Below, in pieces: positions 1-9,107 of a DNA stretch of 40,286 bases. Under the pieces are notes generated by a model, which saw nothing but the letters and a program-made list of their open reading frames with translations, ran no database searches and was not told the origin of the DNA. Source of the DNA: Xenorhabdus innexi (lineage in GTDB: Bacteria > Pseudomonadota > Gammaproteobacteria > Enterobacterales > Enterobacteriaceae); the NCBI RefSeq assembly GCF_002632485.1, contig NZ_NIBU01000034.1, positions 1-40,286 on the forward strand, read 5' to 3'. Each line of letters begins with the position of its first letter. The first letter of the stretch is position 1. Both the position numbers and the translations under genes were made by a program.

Positions 1-99
1 TGGTCCCACCTGACCCCATGCCGAACTCAGCAGTGAAACGCCGTAGCGCCGATGGTAGTGTGGGGTCTCCCCATGTGAGAGTAGGACACTGCCAGACAT
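1..99 (+). rRNA. rrf: 5S ribosomal RNA, 3' part
   Basis: The first 99 bases match the enterobacterial 5S rRNA from about nucleotide 22 to its 3' end, including the conserved stretch around CCGAACTCAGCAGTGAAACG and the closing GCCAGACAT. About 21 nucleotides of the 5' end lie outside the window. It marks the end of an rRNA operon entering from the left and is followed by a rho-independent terminator. Seen directly by similarity to the E. coli 5S sequence as remembered. Confidence 0.96.
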
Positions 100-112
100 C
101 AATTAGCCAGAG

Positions 113-140
113 AAGCCATCCCTAACCGGATGGCTTTTTT
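113..140 (+). terminator. rRNA operon terminator
   Basis: A perfect 9-bp stem, AAGCCATCC (113-121) with GGATGGCTT (128-136), has a six-base loop and runs into a T tract. It lies 13 bases after the 5S end, the expected place for the rRNA operon terminator. Confidence 0.92.
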
Positions 141-171
141 GCGTTTGGTGTTTTTATTTATTGGGTATTAT

Positions 172-840
172 TTATATGGGAATAAGCATACGGGAATAAG
201 CAGCTAATACAGTGCGTTCCGACAGGTTCAGATAATCTTCCATTTTCTGTGCTGCTAATTCTGTGTGACCTGAATTTAATAGTTCCAGAATATGTTTATT
301 CTTATCGACATAGGGTGCATATAACAGTTCTGGATCATTTAAAAGCCCAAATGCTAAACGAAGTTCTGCTGAAATATTCCGGTAGAAAGTCATTAACCTT
401 TCACTATCGGTCAACTCTACAATCGCGGCGTGAAAGCGCATATTGGCCGTGCCTACACTGCCCCAATCCTTCTTATCTCTGTATTGAATGGCACTTATTA
501 CAGCTTCCTGCATTTTATCTACACTAGGATGTATGGGATATGCCTGCGCAATAGCCTGACATTCAATCAATCTACGTACCCGATAGATATCAATAATGGA
601 TGCGATATCTGGTATTGCTACAAATACCCCCCGATTGGGCTGATGTTTTAATAAACCCTCTTGCGTAAGAGTACGGAATACTTCTCGTAAAGTATTGCGG
701 GAAATTTCAAGTTGTTCACTGAGAGCTGCTTCTGATAAACGTTGCCCGGGTAATAACTCTCCGGTTACAAGCTTATTCCTTATCACTTCTGCAATTTTCT
801 TACTCAAAATTTGGGGAGAGCTCTCTATTTTCATAGTCAT
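172..840 (-). CDS. GntR-family (FadR/FCD) transcriptional regulator
   Basis: This 222-residue protein has an N-terminal winged helix-turn-helix (about residues 10-75; signatures GELLPGQRLSEAALSEQL and SRNTLREVFRTLTQEGL) and a C-terminal all-helical FCD ligand-binding domain (about 80-215; the segment RFHAAIVEL is typical). FCD regulators usually repress a neighbouring catabolic operon and are released by a small carboxylate. It is divergent from the pxp/biotin operon across a 271-bp spacer that holds inverted repeats, so it is probably the local regulator of that operon and of itself. The effector is unknown; 5-oxoproline or another lactam is an inference from the neighbours. A second ATG two codons in is an alternative start. 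Confidence 0.9.
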   Translation of the reverse strand: MTMKIESSPQILSKKIAEVIRNKLVTGELLPGQRLSEAALSEQLEISRNTLREVFRTLTQEGLLKHQPNRGVFVAIPDIASIIDIYRVRRLIECQAIAQAYPIHPSVDKMQEAVISAIQYRDKKDWGSVGTANMRFHAAIVELTDSERLMTFYRNISAELRLAFGLLNDPELLYAPYVDKNKHILELLNSGHTELAAQKMEDYLNLSERTVLAAYSRMLIPI

Positions 841-1029
841 CCATTGGGCTATTGCTGAGAAACGTGTCTTCTGTGTTCAAAACTTAATCTTCACATATTC
901 CCTGATAACCAGCAAGTCACGGTTATTTTGCTGATTATTTTGGCAATTCTGAGATGAAACGGGTCTTTATTTTGAGCTGATAATTCACCTCTTAGTTTGA
1001 AGAGAGTGATCGCTGTTGTATATTTGCAC

Positions 1030-1056
1030 AATAATCAGCAATTTTAGTTGATTATT
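1030..1056. promoter_or_regulatory. inverted repeat upstream of pxpA
   Basis: AATAATCA (1030-1037) and TGATTATT (1049-1056) form a perfect 8-bp inverted repeat with an 11-bp spacer. A related CTGATTATT occurs near 928-936. These sit in the divergent promoter region and could be operator or activator sites. No binding protein can be assigned from sequence alone. Confidence 0.35.
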
Positions 1057-1075
1057 TACTCGCCAGAAATTATCT

Positions 1076-1088
1076 ATTGTTCAACAAT
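1076..1088. promoter_or_regulatory. candidate operator for the divergent FCD regulator
   Basis: ATTGTTCAACAAT is a perfect 6-1-6 palindrome 23 bp before the pxpA start. TTGT-N-ACAA type palindromes are common operators of FCD-type GntR regulators. Its position next to the start codon would suit repression of the pxp operon. The protein-operator pairing is an inference. Confidence 0.45.
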
Positions 1089-1111
1089 ATTATGTTAATG
1101 GTTTAACAACT

Positions 1112-1879
1112 ATGGTAAGAACAATCGATTTAAACAGCGATCTTGGAGAGAGTTTTGGTCAGTGGAAGATGGGTAATGATGAAGCAATATTGGCTGTTGT
1201 CAGTAGTGCTAATGTAGCCTGTGGTTTTCACGCAGGCGATCCGGCAGGGATCTTACACACACTAAAATTAGCTAAGAAAAACCAGGTTGCTATTGGTGCT
1301 CATGTCTCTTATCCGGATCTGGTTGGTTTTGGACGCCGCAATATGGATCTTGCCAGTCACGAACTTACAGCGGATGTGATTTATCAGATAGGTGCCCTGC
1401 AAGGACTTGCTGCCTCTGTAGGAATGGCAGTTAGCTACGTAAAACCACACGGGGCACTTTATAACACAATAGCCAATGATCAACGTCAGGCACTTGCCGT
1501 TATTGACGGGATTCTGGCCGTAGATCCCGGTCTTGCTCTGGTGGGATTAGCGGGTTCAAATATTCTGCGGTTGGCGCAAGAAAAAGGTTTGAAAACCATA
1601 GCGGAGGCATTTGCGGATCGTGCTTATACAGCAAAAGGGGAGTTAGTTTCCCGCCGTGAAACCGGGGCGGTATTGCATGATGCGACTTTTGTTGCGCAGC
1701 GTATGTTGCAGCTAGTGACAGAAGGGGGTGTGGAATCGATAGAGGGTAAATTTACCCCCATTCAGGCGGACTCCATTTGTGTACATGGCGATAGCTCAGG
1801 TGCGTTAGAAATGGCTAAACAGGTGAAATCTATTTTGCAGCAGGCAGGAATAACTATCCGCTCATTTATCCATTTCTAA
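1112..1879 (+). CDS. pxpA: 5-oxoprolinase subunit PxpA (LamB/YcsF family)
   Basis: The 255-residue protein matches the LamB/YcsF family over its full length: the N-terminal [17 protein letters not shown], then [54 protein letters not shown] and ICVHGDS. The family takes part, with PxpB and PxpC, in ATP-dependent opening of 5-oxoproline (pyroglutamate) to glutamate in the cytoplasm. It is the first gene of an operon with the fused pxpBC gene (31-bp gap) and a biotin carboxylase/carrier gene. The ATG at 1112 directly precedes the conserved N-terminus. Confidence 0.95.
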   Translation: MVRTIDLNSDLGESFGQWKMGNDEAILAVVSSANVACGFHAGDPAGILHTLKLAKKNQVAIGAHVSYPDLVGFGRRNMDLASHELTADVIYQIGALQGLAASVGMAVSYVKPHGALYNTIANDQRQALAVIDGILAVDPGLALVGLAGSNILRLAQEKGLKTIAEAFADRAYTAKGELVSRRETGAVLHDATFVAQRMLQLVTEGGVESIEGKFTPIQADSICVHGDSSGALEMAKQVKSILQQAGITIRSFIHF

Positions 1880-1910
1880 TCTGAATGGTCGATATTGTCA
1901 GGAGATAACT

Positions 1911-3509
1911 GTGCGTTTTTTACCTGTTAATTTTCACACCATATTGGTTGAGCTTAGTGACTTGCCTGAAACTTTGGCGTTATTTGATTCCCTGAATGCT
2001 GAATCCATCTCAGGTATTGAAGAGATCATCCCGGCAGCGAGAACTGTGATGATTCATTTTCACCCTATGAAAATTTCAGTCCAACAGTTGGTGACAGAAA
2101 TTCAGCGGCGTGATCTGCAAAAATCTTCGCATGTGCAGGGGAAGCAGGTTGAAATTCCCGTGCACTATAATGGAGAGGATTTGGAAGAAGTTGCGGATAT
2201 ACTCGGGCTTTCGGTGCAGGATGTTATCCAACAACATTCTGAGAGTGAATATATCGTTGCATTTACTGGGTTTGCTCCCGGGTTTGCCTACATGGTATCT
2301 GAAACCCTGTCGTGGAATATCCCTCGCCGCAAAACTCCCAGAACCCGTATTCCGGCAGGGGCCGTTGCTTTGGCGGGAGAATTTAGTGGTATTTACCCGC
2401 AAACAAGCCCCGGAGGCTGGCAGCTCATTGGTATGACATCAGAGCGAATGTGGGATCTATCCAGAGCCGAGCCTGCGTTATTGCAGCCGGGTCATCGCAT
2501 CCGCTTCCGTAATATAAAAAATTCCACAGTGACCGTCAGTTTACCTGCAATATCGCCTATTAATACGCTTTTTCAGGCTGAGAACATCCGTTCTTTAGAA
2601 ATCCAGTCTGTAGGATTACAAACACTGTTTCAGGATTTGGGGCGATTGGGGAAATCAAGGCTGGGAATATCTGCATCAGGTGCGATGGATAAAAGCGCGC
2701 TACGCAGTGCAAATCGGATTGTTGGTAATGCTTCAGATCAGGCCTGTCTGGAAATAGCGCAGGGGGGATTTAAAGCTATTGCCCGTGGGAACATGGTTAT
2801 CGCAGTAACAGGCGCTTTATGCCCGATTCAAATTACTTCGTTACAGGGTAAACGGCTCCCCATAAAAACGTATCAACCTGTTGATTTAAATGATGGCGAT
2901 GAAATTACATTGGGCGTACCACATAAAGGAATGCATTCTTATTTGGCTGTCAGAGGTGGTTTTATTGTTCCCGAGGTGTTATCCAGCCATTCCTTTGACA
3001 CATTATCGAATATTGGTCCTGCGCCGCTAAAGTACGGTGATAGATTGGCGATTGGTGAAACTTCGCACTGTTCCGCTGTATCTGTTGCAGAAACACCTGC
3101 ATTTGTGATGCCAGATAAAGACGATATTGTGGTACTGGATATATTCCTCGGCCCCAGAACTGACTGGTTTACTCAGGAATCAATTGAATTATTACGTAAT
3201 CAAATCTGGCAGGTTACTCCATATTCGAACCGGATTGGTTTGAGGTTAAAGGGGGATAGCCCATTAGCACGCATTAGTTATGACGAGTTGCCGAGCGAAG
3301 GAACCTGTTCTGGGGCGATACAGATCCCTGCCAGCGGGCAACCTGTACTGTTTTTGGCGGATCATCCTGTGACAGGCGGATATCCGGTTATTGCTTCCGT
3401 GGCTGATTATCACCTTGATCTCGCTGGTCAGATCCCAATCAACGCGAAGATTCGATTTAATCCTATCAACCAGTTTCATGACCTTCAGGGGAGCGAAGAG
3501 CTGCAATGA
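1911..3509 (+). CDS. fused PxpB-PxpC (KipI-KipA / AHS1-AHS2) protein
   Basis: This 532-residue protein fuses two families that are separate in E. coli and B. subtilis. Residues about 1-210 are PxpB/KipI (AHS1), with GFAPGFAYM at 120-128 and SPGGW at 166-170. Residues about 229-525 are PxpC/KipA (AHS2), with QDLGRLGKSRLGISASGAMD at 241-260 and later conserved GGF and SGQPV-type segments. PxpABC is the known bacterial 5-oxoprolinase. The same KipI-KipA fold forms the carboxyltransferase domain of urea carboxylase, which matters because the next gene is a biotin carboxylase/carrier. The start is GTG at 1911 behind AGGAG (1900-1904). The stop overlaps the next start as ATGA. Confidence 0.92.
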   Translation: MRFLPVNFHTILVELSDLPETLALFDSLNAESISGIEEIIPAARTVMIHFHPMKISVQQLVTEIQRRDLQKSSHVQGKQVEIPVHYNGEDLEEVADILGLSVQDVIQQHSESEYIVAFTGFAPGFAYMVSETLSWNIPRRKTPRTRIPAGAVALAGEFSGIYPQTSPGGWQLIGMTSERMWDLSRAEPALLQPGHRIRFRNIKNSTVTVSLPAISPINTLFQAENIRSLEIQSVGLQTLFQDLGRLGKSRLGISASGAMDKSALRSANRIVGNASDQACLEIAQGGFKAIARGNMVIAVTGALCPIQITSLQGKRLPIKTYQPVDLNDGDEITLGVPHKGMHSYLAVRGGFIVPEVLSSHSFDTLSNIGPAPLKYGDRLAIGETSHCSAVSVAETPAFVMPDKDDIVVLDIFLGPRTDWFTQESIELLRNQIWQVTPYSNRIGLRLKGDSPLARISYDELPSEGTCSGAIQIPASGQPVLFLADHPVTGGYPVIASVADYHLDLAGQIPINAKIRFNPINQFHDLQGSEELQ

Positions 3510-5269
3510 ACAATATTAATAAAACCACAAAAAAAGTATTAATCGCTAATCGTGGGGAGATTGCTGTTCGTATTATTCGTGCCTGTCGTGATTATGGTCT
3601 ACAGACAATAGCTGTTTATGCTGATACAGACATCAATGCACTGCATGTGCAACTGGCGGATGAAGCTTATGCATTAGCAGGCAATAGTCCGGCAGAAACC
3701 TATCTCAATATTCCACGTTTGTTGGAGATTGCGAAACAGGCACAGGCCACGATGGTACATCCCGGGTATGGTTTTTTATCTGAGAGGGCTGAATTTGCCC
3801 GTGTGGTGATTGAAGCTGGTTTGATATGGATTGGTCCGGCTCCCGAAACGATTGATGAATTGGGGAATAAAGTTAAAGCCCGTCAGATTGCTCAGAAAGT
3901 TGGTGCGCCGTTAGTTATGGGAACGGCAGAGCCGGTTAAAGATGTGCAGGAAGTTATCACCTTTGCTGAAAAGCATGGTTTACCGATAGCGATTAAAGCT
4001 GCCTTTGGTGGTGGAGGCCGTGGGTTAAAAGTCGCATGGCGACGTGATGAAGTTGAGGAGCTGTATTACTCTGCGGTACGTGAGGCGATAGCTGCATTTG
4101 GTCGTGGTGAATGTTTTATTGAGCAGTTTCTGGATAAGCCCCGTCATATTGAAGCACAGATAATTGCAGATAAACACGGCAATGTAGTTGTAGTTGGGAC
4201 TCGTGACTGTTCGTTGCAGCGGCGGAATCAGAAACTGGTAGAAGAGGCTCCGGCACCTTTTTTAACTCAACAACAACGGGAGCGTATTCATCAGTCAGCG
4301 AAAGCGATTTGTGTGGAGGCTGATTATGTCGGAGCGGGAACAGTGGAGTTTTTGCTGAGTGCTGACGGAACGCTCTCTTTTCTGGAAGTGAATACCCGCC
4401 TACAGGTTGAGCATCCGGTGACAGAAGAAACAACCGGAATTGATTTAGTCATTGAGCAATTGAGAATTGCAGAAGGCTATCCATTAAGTATTCGGGAAAC
4501 CCCGCCTTCTCGTGGGCATTCATTTGAGTTTCGCATCAATGCGGAAGATGCCGGTAAAGGCTTTTTGCCTGCGTCTGGTACTCTCACTGAGTTTTCTCCA
4601 CCTTCAGGCCCCGGAATTCGCTTGGATTCAGGTGTAATTAATAGTTCTGTTATTCCTGCATTCTTTGATTCATTGATGGCAAAACTGATTGTCACAGGGG
4701 CAACCCGTGAACAGGCGCTTGCTCGTGCACGTCGGGCATTACAGGAATTCAAAATCAATGGAGTGGCATCGGTTTTACCTTTCCATCGCGCAGTGATTGA
4801 ACACCCTGACTTTGCCTCAGAGGATACTTTCAACGTTCATACCCGTTGGATTGAGACAGATTTTGCCAATAAACTGGAAATATTACCCCGTCAGGATCTG
4901 ACTGAAAATAAAGATATTATTCGTACATTTATTGAAATTGACGGGCGTCGGCATGAAATGGGGCTGCCATCGGATTTACTGGCTGGATTAGCGCATGTAG
5001 CACCTGTTGATGAGTCGCAATTTTCGCAATCGGTCGCAGAGCAAAAAATACAGGAAGATCCTCATCAGGTTCTCGCACCGATTTCTGGTGTTCTGCATTC
5101 GTGGCTGGCTCAGGATGGAGAGCAAGTTAATGAAGGAGAGGTGATCGCCATAATGGAAGCGATGAAAATGGAAGTTCAAATCTGCGCACATCGTTCGGGA
5201 AAAATCACACACTGTGCCCGAACAGGAGAGTATCAGGATGCAGAAAGCATACTGGCAAATATAGAGTGA
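3506..5269 (+). CDS. biotin carboxylase fused to biotin carboxyl carrier domain
   Basis: The 587-residue protein has a biotin carboxylase unit at about 1-450: KKVLIANRGEIAVRIIRACR at the N-terminus, ATP-grasp glycine-rich loop FGGGGRGLKV (about 167-176) and FLEVNTRLQVEHPVTEETTG (about 292-311). A C-terminal carrier domain (about 512-587) has the biotinylation motif EAMKME with the acceptor Lys at 554. It carries out ATP- and bicarbonate-dependent carboxylation of its own biotin. It contains no carboxyltransferase domain, so the acceptor substrate must be handled by a partner; the translationally coupled KipI-KipA fusion (ATGA overlap at 3506-3509) is the obvious candidate. It is unlikely to be the fatty-acid enzyme, whose AccB and AccC are separate proteins in enterobacteria. 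Confidence 0.93.
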   Translation: MNNINKTTKKVLIANRGEIAVRIIRACRDYGLQTIAVYADTDINALHVQLADEAYALAGNSPAETYLNIPRLLEIAKQAQATMVHPGYGFLSERAEFARVVIEAGLIWIGPAPETIDELGNKVKARQIAQKVGAPLVMGTAEPVKDVQEVITFAEKHGLPIAIKAAFGGGGRGLKVAWRRDEVEELYYSAVREAIAAFGRGECFIEQFLDKPRHIEAQIIADKHGNVVVVGTRDCSLQRRNQKLVEEAPAPFLTQQQRERIHQSAKAICVEADYVGAGTVEFLLSADGTLSFLEVNTRLQVEHPVTEETTGIDLVIEQLRIAEGYPLSIRETPPSRGHSFEFRINAEDAGKGFLPASGTLTEFSPPSGPGIRLDSGVINSSVIPAFFDSLMAKLIVTGATREQALARARRALQEFKINGVASVLPFHRAVIEHPDFASEDTFNVHTRWIETDFANKLEILPRQDLTENKDIIRTFIEIDGRRHEMGLPSDLLAGLAHVAPVDESQFSQSVAEQKIQEDPHQVLAPISGVLHSWLAQDGEQVNEGEVIAIMEAMKMEVQICAHRSGKITHCARTGEYQDAESILANIE

Positions 5270-5303
5270 TAGAGTGTTCTAAAAAATCAGCGGGGTATAA
5301 ATT

Positions 5304-5326
5304 GAGTATAAATTTATACTCTTTTT
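5304..5326 (+). terminator. terminator of the pxp/biotin operon
   Basis: GAGTATAAATTTATACTC (5304-5321) is a perfect 18-base palindrome followed at once by five T residues, 34 bp after the stop codon of the operon's last gene. It has the form of a rho-independent terminator with an AT-rich stem. Confidence 0.75.
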
Positions 5327-5398
5327 CGTTCCTAAACCGGATAGTCCAGAGAAAATATAGTTTCTTGTGATTATTTACATTTTGGATAGAAATATAAA

Positions 5399-5413
5399 TA
5401 ATAATGATTCTTA
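5399..5413. promoter_or_regulatory. Fur-box-like site
   Basis: TAATAATGATTCTTA matches the 7-1-7 Fur consensus TGATAATNATTATCA at 11 of 14 defined positions. It lies 24 bp before the start codon of the TonB-dependent receptor, where Fur binding would block transcription. Iron repression is an inference from the motif and the receptor class. Confidence 0.55.
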
Positions 5414-5437
5414 ATAATATTTTTTCTTAAAAAGTAA

Positions 5438-7498
5438 ATGTTTAAAATAACTAAAATTTACGCAAGTCTGGCAAAAGCGGGCCTGCGTGCTCCATTGATG
5501 TCAGCATCAATGCTGACTGTAGCTATCTCGACTAACGCACTAGCAAACACCACAGAATCCACTAAAAAATCAACCACAGCCGGCGATACACTTGTTGTTA
5601 TTGCAAGCAACAATGCAGAACAGGACAGTGGGAAAGTCGGTCGTAACGAAATCAAAGTCAAACAGGCACAAAGTATCGGTGAGATCTTAAAGAATGTACC
5701 GGGCGTACAGGCGGGTCATCCGAGCGCTTTAGGGCAACGTTTTAAAATCCGTGGCATGGATGATCAATTTATCAACGTAACCGTTGATGGTGCAAGACAA
5801 GAGGGATATCACTTCCATCATTCAGGCAGCTATGGCATCGATCCTGAAATGCTGAAGCAAATTGATATTAGTGTCGGCACGAACAGTATCACCTATGATA
5901 CCGGTGCTCTTGGTGGTGCATTAAAATTTGAAACCGTTGATGCGGGTGATTTATTAGAGCCGGGCCAGTTATTTGGCGCAAAAGGAAAGTTAAGTTATGT
6001 CAGCAATGGCTCTGAGTTCCAACAATCTCTAGCAACTTATGGAAGATTGGGTGCGGTTGATTTATTAGGCTACTTTAACCATCGTAATATCAAGGATGCT
6101 CAATCAGGTAGGGATAACCTCGGCAGAGACTCAATTCCTACTGATGGGAAACTGATTAATTACTTATTGAAAGCCAAATTCAATCTGACTGATGAACAGT
6201 ATATTAATGTATCAAAAGAACATTATAAGAATAATACAGATTCTAACTTCAGATTGAACTTTGGTCATGATGTGAATGAAGGGAAAAAAGGCAAATACTC
6301 TTTAGAACGTGATGCCTACAATATTGCTTATAGATATACACCTATCGATAATGACTTTATTGATTTGAAAATCTCTGCTTATCATACAGAGCAACTTTTT
6401 AACCACATGAGAGAAGTGGGCGGGCCTGATAGTGGGTTTGACACCATCGTTAAAACTCAGGGTATCAGAGCGCGTAATGTCTCTAATTTTGAAACACTGA
6501 GCTTATCCCATGATTTAACTTATGGGTATGAGTATTTTGATACCAGAACGGCATATACCGAAGCTGCAAAAAATATCTCTAAAAAAACGATAGAAGCAGG
6601 AAAATCCTCATCGGTTTATCTGGAAGATGATATCCAACTTGCTGATTTTCATTTCATCCCGGGTATCAGGTGGGATCACTACAAATACAATACCATTGAT
6701 AAAAAGAGTGAGCCTTTTGAGCGAACTTATGCCCGTATTTCGAAAGCACTTAGTCTGAAATACGAACTGGGTGTTTCAACGACGTTATTTGCTAATTATA
6801 CCGAACTCTTCAAAGGCCCATTGGGTAAAGAGATTGGCATGGGAGCAAGTAACCACAACGCAAATTTAAAAGCGACAACAGGTTATAACGTCGAAACCGG
6901 TGTGGCAGGAACATACCCTGCTGTTTTTGCCGAAAATGACTCATTCACCGTAATTGGTAAAGTATTCCAGACTAATTTCAAAAATTTGGCTACCACTGTC
7001 GTTACGGGACAACTGAACAATATCCCGAAATCCCGATTGGAAGGGTTTGAATTATCGACCAAATATAAACTGGATAACTGGTCTTTAAAAGCGACTTACG
7101 CCAAAGCTGATAACAAAATTATTCAGGGTAGTGAGTTATTTGACAAACGATTAGAATTCACACCAACCGTGGGGGATTCTTTTACTGTTGGCGGCAGTTA
7201 CCTGTTCGATAAAACTGATATTGAACTGGGTTGGAATTCGCGATTTTCTCGTTCAACAAAAGCGAACGGAACAAGTAAAGGTAAGGTTGTTACTATCAAT
7301 AAACCGGGCTTTGGCGTGAGCGATATGTATATTTCCTGGGCACCTAAATCAGGCGCACTGAAAAATACCGAAATCCAGTTGGGTATCGATAATATCTTTA
7401 ATAAGCGTTACAACGAACAGTCCTATTATCTGAATATTTATAAAGGCCAAGAAGAGAAAGGCCGCGCGTATAAAGCGACTCTTTCTTATAAGTTCTAA
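5438..7498 (+). CDS. TonB-dependent outer-membrane receptor (probable iron/heme uptake)
   Basis: The 686-residue protein has a signal peptide (MFKITKIYASLAKAG..., likely cleaved after ALA near residue 37), a TonB-box-like GDTLVVIAS, an N-terminal plug domain (about 65-175: SIGEILKNVPGVQAG, RGMDDQFINVTVDGARQEG) and a 22-strand beta-barrel ending in the aromatic ...YKATLSYKF typical of outer-membrane proteins. A His-rich GYHFHHSGSYG in the plug resembles heme/hemoglobin-type receptors, but ligand class cannot be fixed from sequence. The family imports ferric siderophores, heme or other scarce ligands using TonB-ExbBD energy. It stands alone between terminators with a Fur-box-like site upstream. 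The Shine-Dalgarno is weak (AAAAAG). Confidence 0.88.
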   Translation: MFKITKIYASLAKAGLRAPLMSASMLTVAISTNALANTTESTKKSTTAGDTLVVIASNNAEQDSGKVGRNEIKVKQAQSIGEILKNVPGVQAGHPSALGQRFKIRGMDDQFINVTVDGARQEGYHFHHSGSYGIDPEMLKQIDISVGTNSITYDTGALGGALKFETVDAGDLLEPGQLFGAKGKLSYVSNGSEFQQSLATYGRLGAVDLLGYFNHRNIKDAQSGRDNLGRDSIPTDGKLINYLLKAKFNLTDEQYINVSKEHYKNNTDSNFRLNFGHDVNEGKKGKYSLERDAYNIAYRYTPIDNDFIDLKISAYHTEQLFNHMREVGGPDSGFDTIVKTQGIRARNVSNFETLSLSHDLTYGYEYFDTRTAYTEAAKNISKKTIEAGKSSSVYLEDDIQLADFHFIPGIRWDHYKYNTIDKKSEPFERTYARISKALSLKYELGVSTTLFANYTELFKGPLGKEIGMGASNHNANLKATTGYNVETGVAGTYPAVFAENDSFTVIGKVFQTNFKNLATTVVTGQLNNIPKSRLEGFELSTKYKLDNWSLKATYAKADNKIIQGSELFDKRLEFTPTVGDSFTVGGSYLFDKTDIELGWNSRFSRSTKANGTSKGKVVTINKPGFGVSDMYISWAPKSGALKNTEIQLGIDNIFNKRYNEQSYYLNIYKGQEEKGRAYKATLSYKF

Positions 7499-7534
7499 GA
7501 AAATACAGATAAAAAATTCGTTTATTCTAAACAG

Positions 7535-7563
7535 AAAGTCTGCGTTTCAAGCGCAGACTTTTC
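7535..7563 (+). terminator. terminator after the TonB-dependent receptor
   Basis: AAAGTCTGCG (7535-7544) pairs perfectly with CGCAGACTTT (7552-7561) across a seven-base loop, followed by a short T-rich tail. It lies between the convergent receptor gene and frdD, so the stem may also serve the frd operon on the other strand, where the T tract is weaker. Confidence 0.8.
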
Positions 7564-7595
7564 TCTTCAGCTTTCTGTCAGCTCACTACCGTCAG

Positions 7596-7949
7596 CTACA
7601 GCGTAAAAATACCAATCAGAGCAACAATACTCAAAATTGCGGCTGCGCCATAAAATACCCATTTACCGGCAGGAACATGAATCTTGAGATCGTGCATAGC
7701 ATGATGAATACGGTGTAAGCCGCACCAGAGAGGCAGACTTATCATCAGCAATAAAAAGAAACGGCCTATAAAGCTCTGGCAGAAAGTCAGAATGCGTTCA
7801 TAAGATAGTGCTTCCGGTGCCAGCCCTAATGGCAGCAGAATGCCCAATAGCAGGATAATCACCGGCCCGACAATGGCACTCCACATACCGCCAGCGCCAA
7901 ACAACCCCCAGAAAATAGGTTCATCGGAACGTTTTGGTGTTTGATTCAT
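7596..7949 (-). CDS. frdD: fumarate reductase membrane subunit D
   Basis: This 117-residue protein matches FrdD along its length ([20 protein letters not shown] at the start; [15 protein letters not shown] near the end). It has three predicted membrane helices (about 15-40, 58-82 and 95-116). With FrdC it anchors the catalytic FrdAB dimer to the inner membrane and forms the menaquinol site. It is the last gene of frdABCD, 16 bp after frdC, with a strong AAGGAGG ribosome-binding site. Confidence 0.97.
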   Translation of the reverse strand: MNQTPKRSDEPIFWGLFGAGGMWSAIVGPVIILLLGILLPLGLAPEALSYERILTFCQSFIGRFFLLLMISLPLWCGLHRIHHAMHDLKIHVPAGKWVFYGAAAILSIVALIGIFTL

Positions 7950-7965
7950 CAGATCCTCCTTGGGG

Positions 7966-8358
7966 TCAGAGCAGAGCTATGCCAAGAATGACGGCAGTCG
8001 CAAGAATAGTGAAAGTCCACAACAGCTTGATAATGGGACCCGGAGCCATTTTTTCATTTTTGACAATGATATTGAGTGCCTTGGGTGCCAGTTCAAACCA
8101 GGTTTTGGTATGTAATAGTGCTGCCAGCAAGGTGATAACGTTAATCAGCAACACCAGCGGGTTTTGCAGAAAAGAGACAAACCCCGTCCAGCTTTCAGGG
8201 CCTGTTTTCAGAGCAAACAGACCATACAGCATCAGAATACTGAACCAGACTGTAGGGACAGACGTTCCTTCACGCAGCATATAGAAACGATAAAAGCCTA
8301 ATTTTTGCCACCAACTCGGCTCCATGCCGCGGATATAAGGTTTACGTTTTGTTGTCAT
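7966..8358 (-). CDS. frdC: fumarate reductase membrane subunit C
   Basis: The protein is 130 residues, starting [20 protein letters not shown], and is close to E. coli FrdC (131 residues). It has three membrane helices and anchors FrdAB with FrdD. A longer frame begins at a GTG three codons upstream, but that GTG lies within the Shine-Dalgarno GGAGGTG. The ATG at 8358 has correct spacing to that site and matches the family N-terminus, so it is chosen. The gene starts 14 bp after frdB ends. Confidence 0.95.
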   Translation of the reverse strand: MTTKRKPYIRGMEPSWWQKLGFYRFYMLREGTSVPTVWFSILMLYGLFALKTGPESWTGFVSFLQNPLVLLINVITLLAALLHTKTWFELAPKALNIIVKNEKMAPGPIIKLLWTFTILATAVILGIALL

Positions 8359-8372
8359 GATTTTCACCTCCC

Positions 8373-9107
8373 TTATTGTAGTTTCAGCATGGAGATAATG
8401 AAATCTTTTGCACTTTCAGCTTTGCTTTGCTGAATAGCACCAGCCGGATCGACATGTTTCGGGCAAACTTCAGAACAATAGCCGACAAAAGTACAGGACC
8501 AGACACCATTATCACTGTTGATTTGTGGCATACGTTCTTTTTTGCCGTGATCGCGGTTATCAAGGTTATAACGGTGTGCCAGCGTGACAGCGGCCGGGCC
8601 GATAAACTCAGGATTCAGGCCGAACTGAGGACAAGCCGCGTAGCACAGGCCACAATTGATACAACCGGAGAATTGATGATACTTCGCCATCTGTGCGGGT
8701 GTTTGCACATTCGGGCCATCTGAGGGTTTACGGTCATTGCCGATGATATAGGGCTTGATGGCTTCCAGACTTTCAATAAAGTGAGTCATGTCCACAACCA
8801 AATCCCGTTCAATCGGGAAATTTCCTAATGCTTCAACTTTCACTCCCTGCGGATAGTCGCGCAGGAAAGTTTTACAGGCCAGTTTTGGTACGCGGTTTAC
8901 CATCATGCCGCAAGAGCCACAGATTGCCATCCGGCAGGACCAGCGATAAGACAGATCAGGTGCCAGATTATCCTTAATGTAGCCAAGCGCATCTAACAGA
9001 GAAGTCTGATCATCATAAGGGACTTCGTAGGTTGCGAAATAGGGCGCATCATCGATTTCCGGGTTATAGCGCATGACTTCCATTTTCAGGTTTTTCATCT
9101 CAGTCAT
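8373..9107 (-). CDS. frdB: fumarate reductase iron-sulfur subunit
   Basis: The 244-residue protein has an N-terminal ferredoxin domain with a [2Fe-2S] cluster ([13 protein letters not shown] plus a downstream Cys) and a C-terminal domain whose motifs [12 protein letters not shown] and [17 protein letters not shown] bind the [4Fe-4S] and [3Fe-4S] clusters. It moves electrons from menaquinol at FrdCD to FAD in FrdA. The open frame extends 15 codons upstream, but [11 protein letters not shown] matches the known N-terminus and the length then equals the E. coli protein. The start overlaps the end of frdA by 8 bp, indicating translational coupling. Confidence 0.96.
   Translation of the reverse strand: MTEMKNLKMEVMRYNPEIDDAPYFATYEVPYDDQTSLLDALGYIKDNLAPDLSYRWSCRMAICGSCGMMVNRVPKLACKTFLRDYPQGVKVEALGNFPIERDLVVDMTHFIESLEAIKPYIIGNDRKPSDGPNVQTPAQMAKYHQFSGCINCGLCYAACPQFGLNPEFIGPAAVTLAHRYNLDNRDHGKKERMPQINSDNGVWSCTFVGYCSEVCPKHVDPAGAIQQSKAESAKDFIISMLKLQ

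Noticed and set aside
3506-5269. Housekeeping acetyl-CoA carboxylase AccC/AccB
   Set aside because: In enterobacteria accB and accC encode separate proteins; this is a fused protein coupled to pxp genes.
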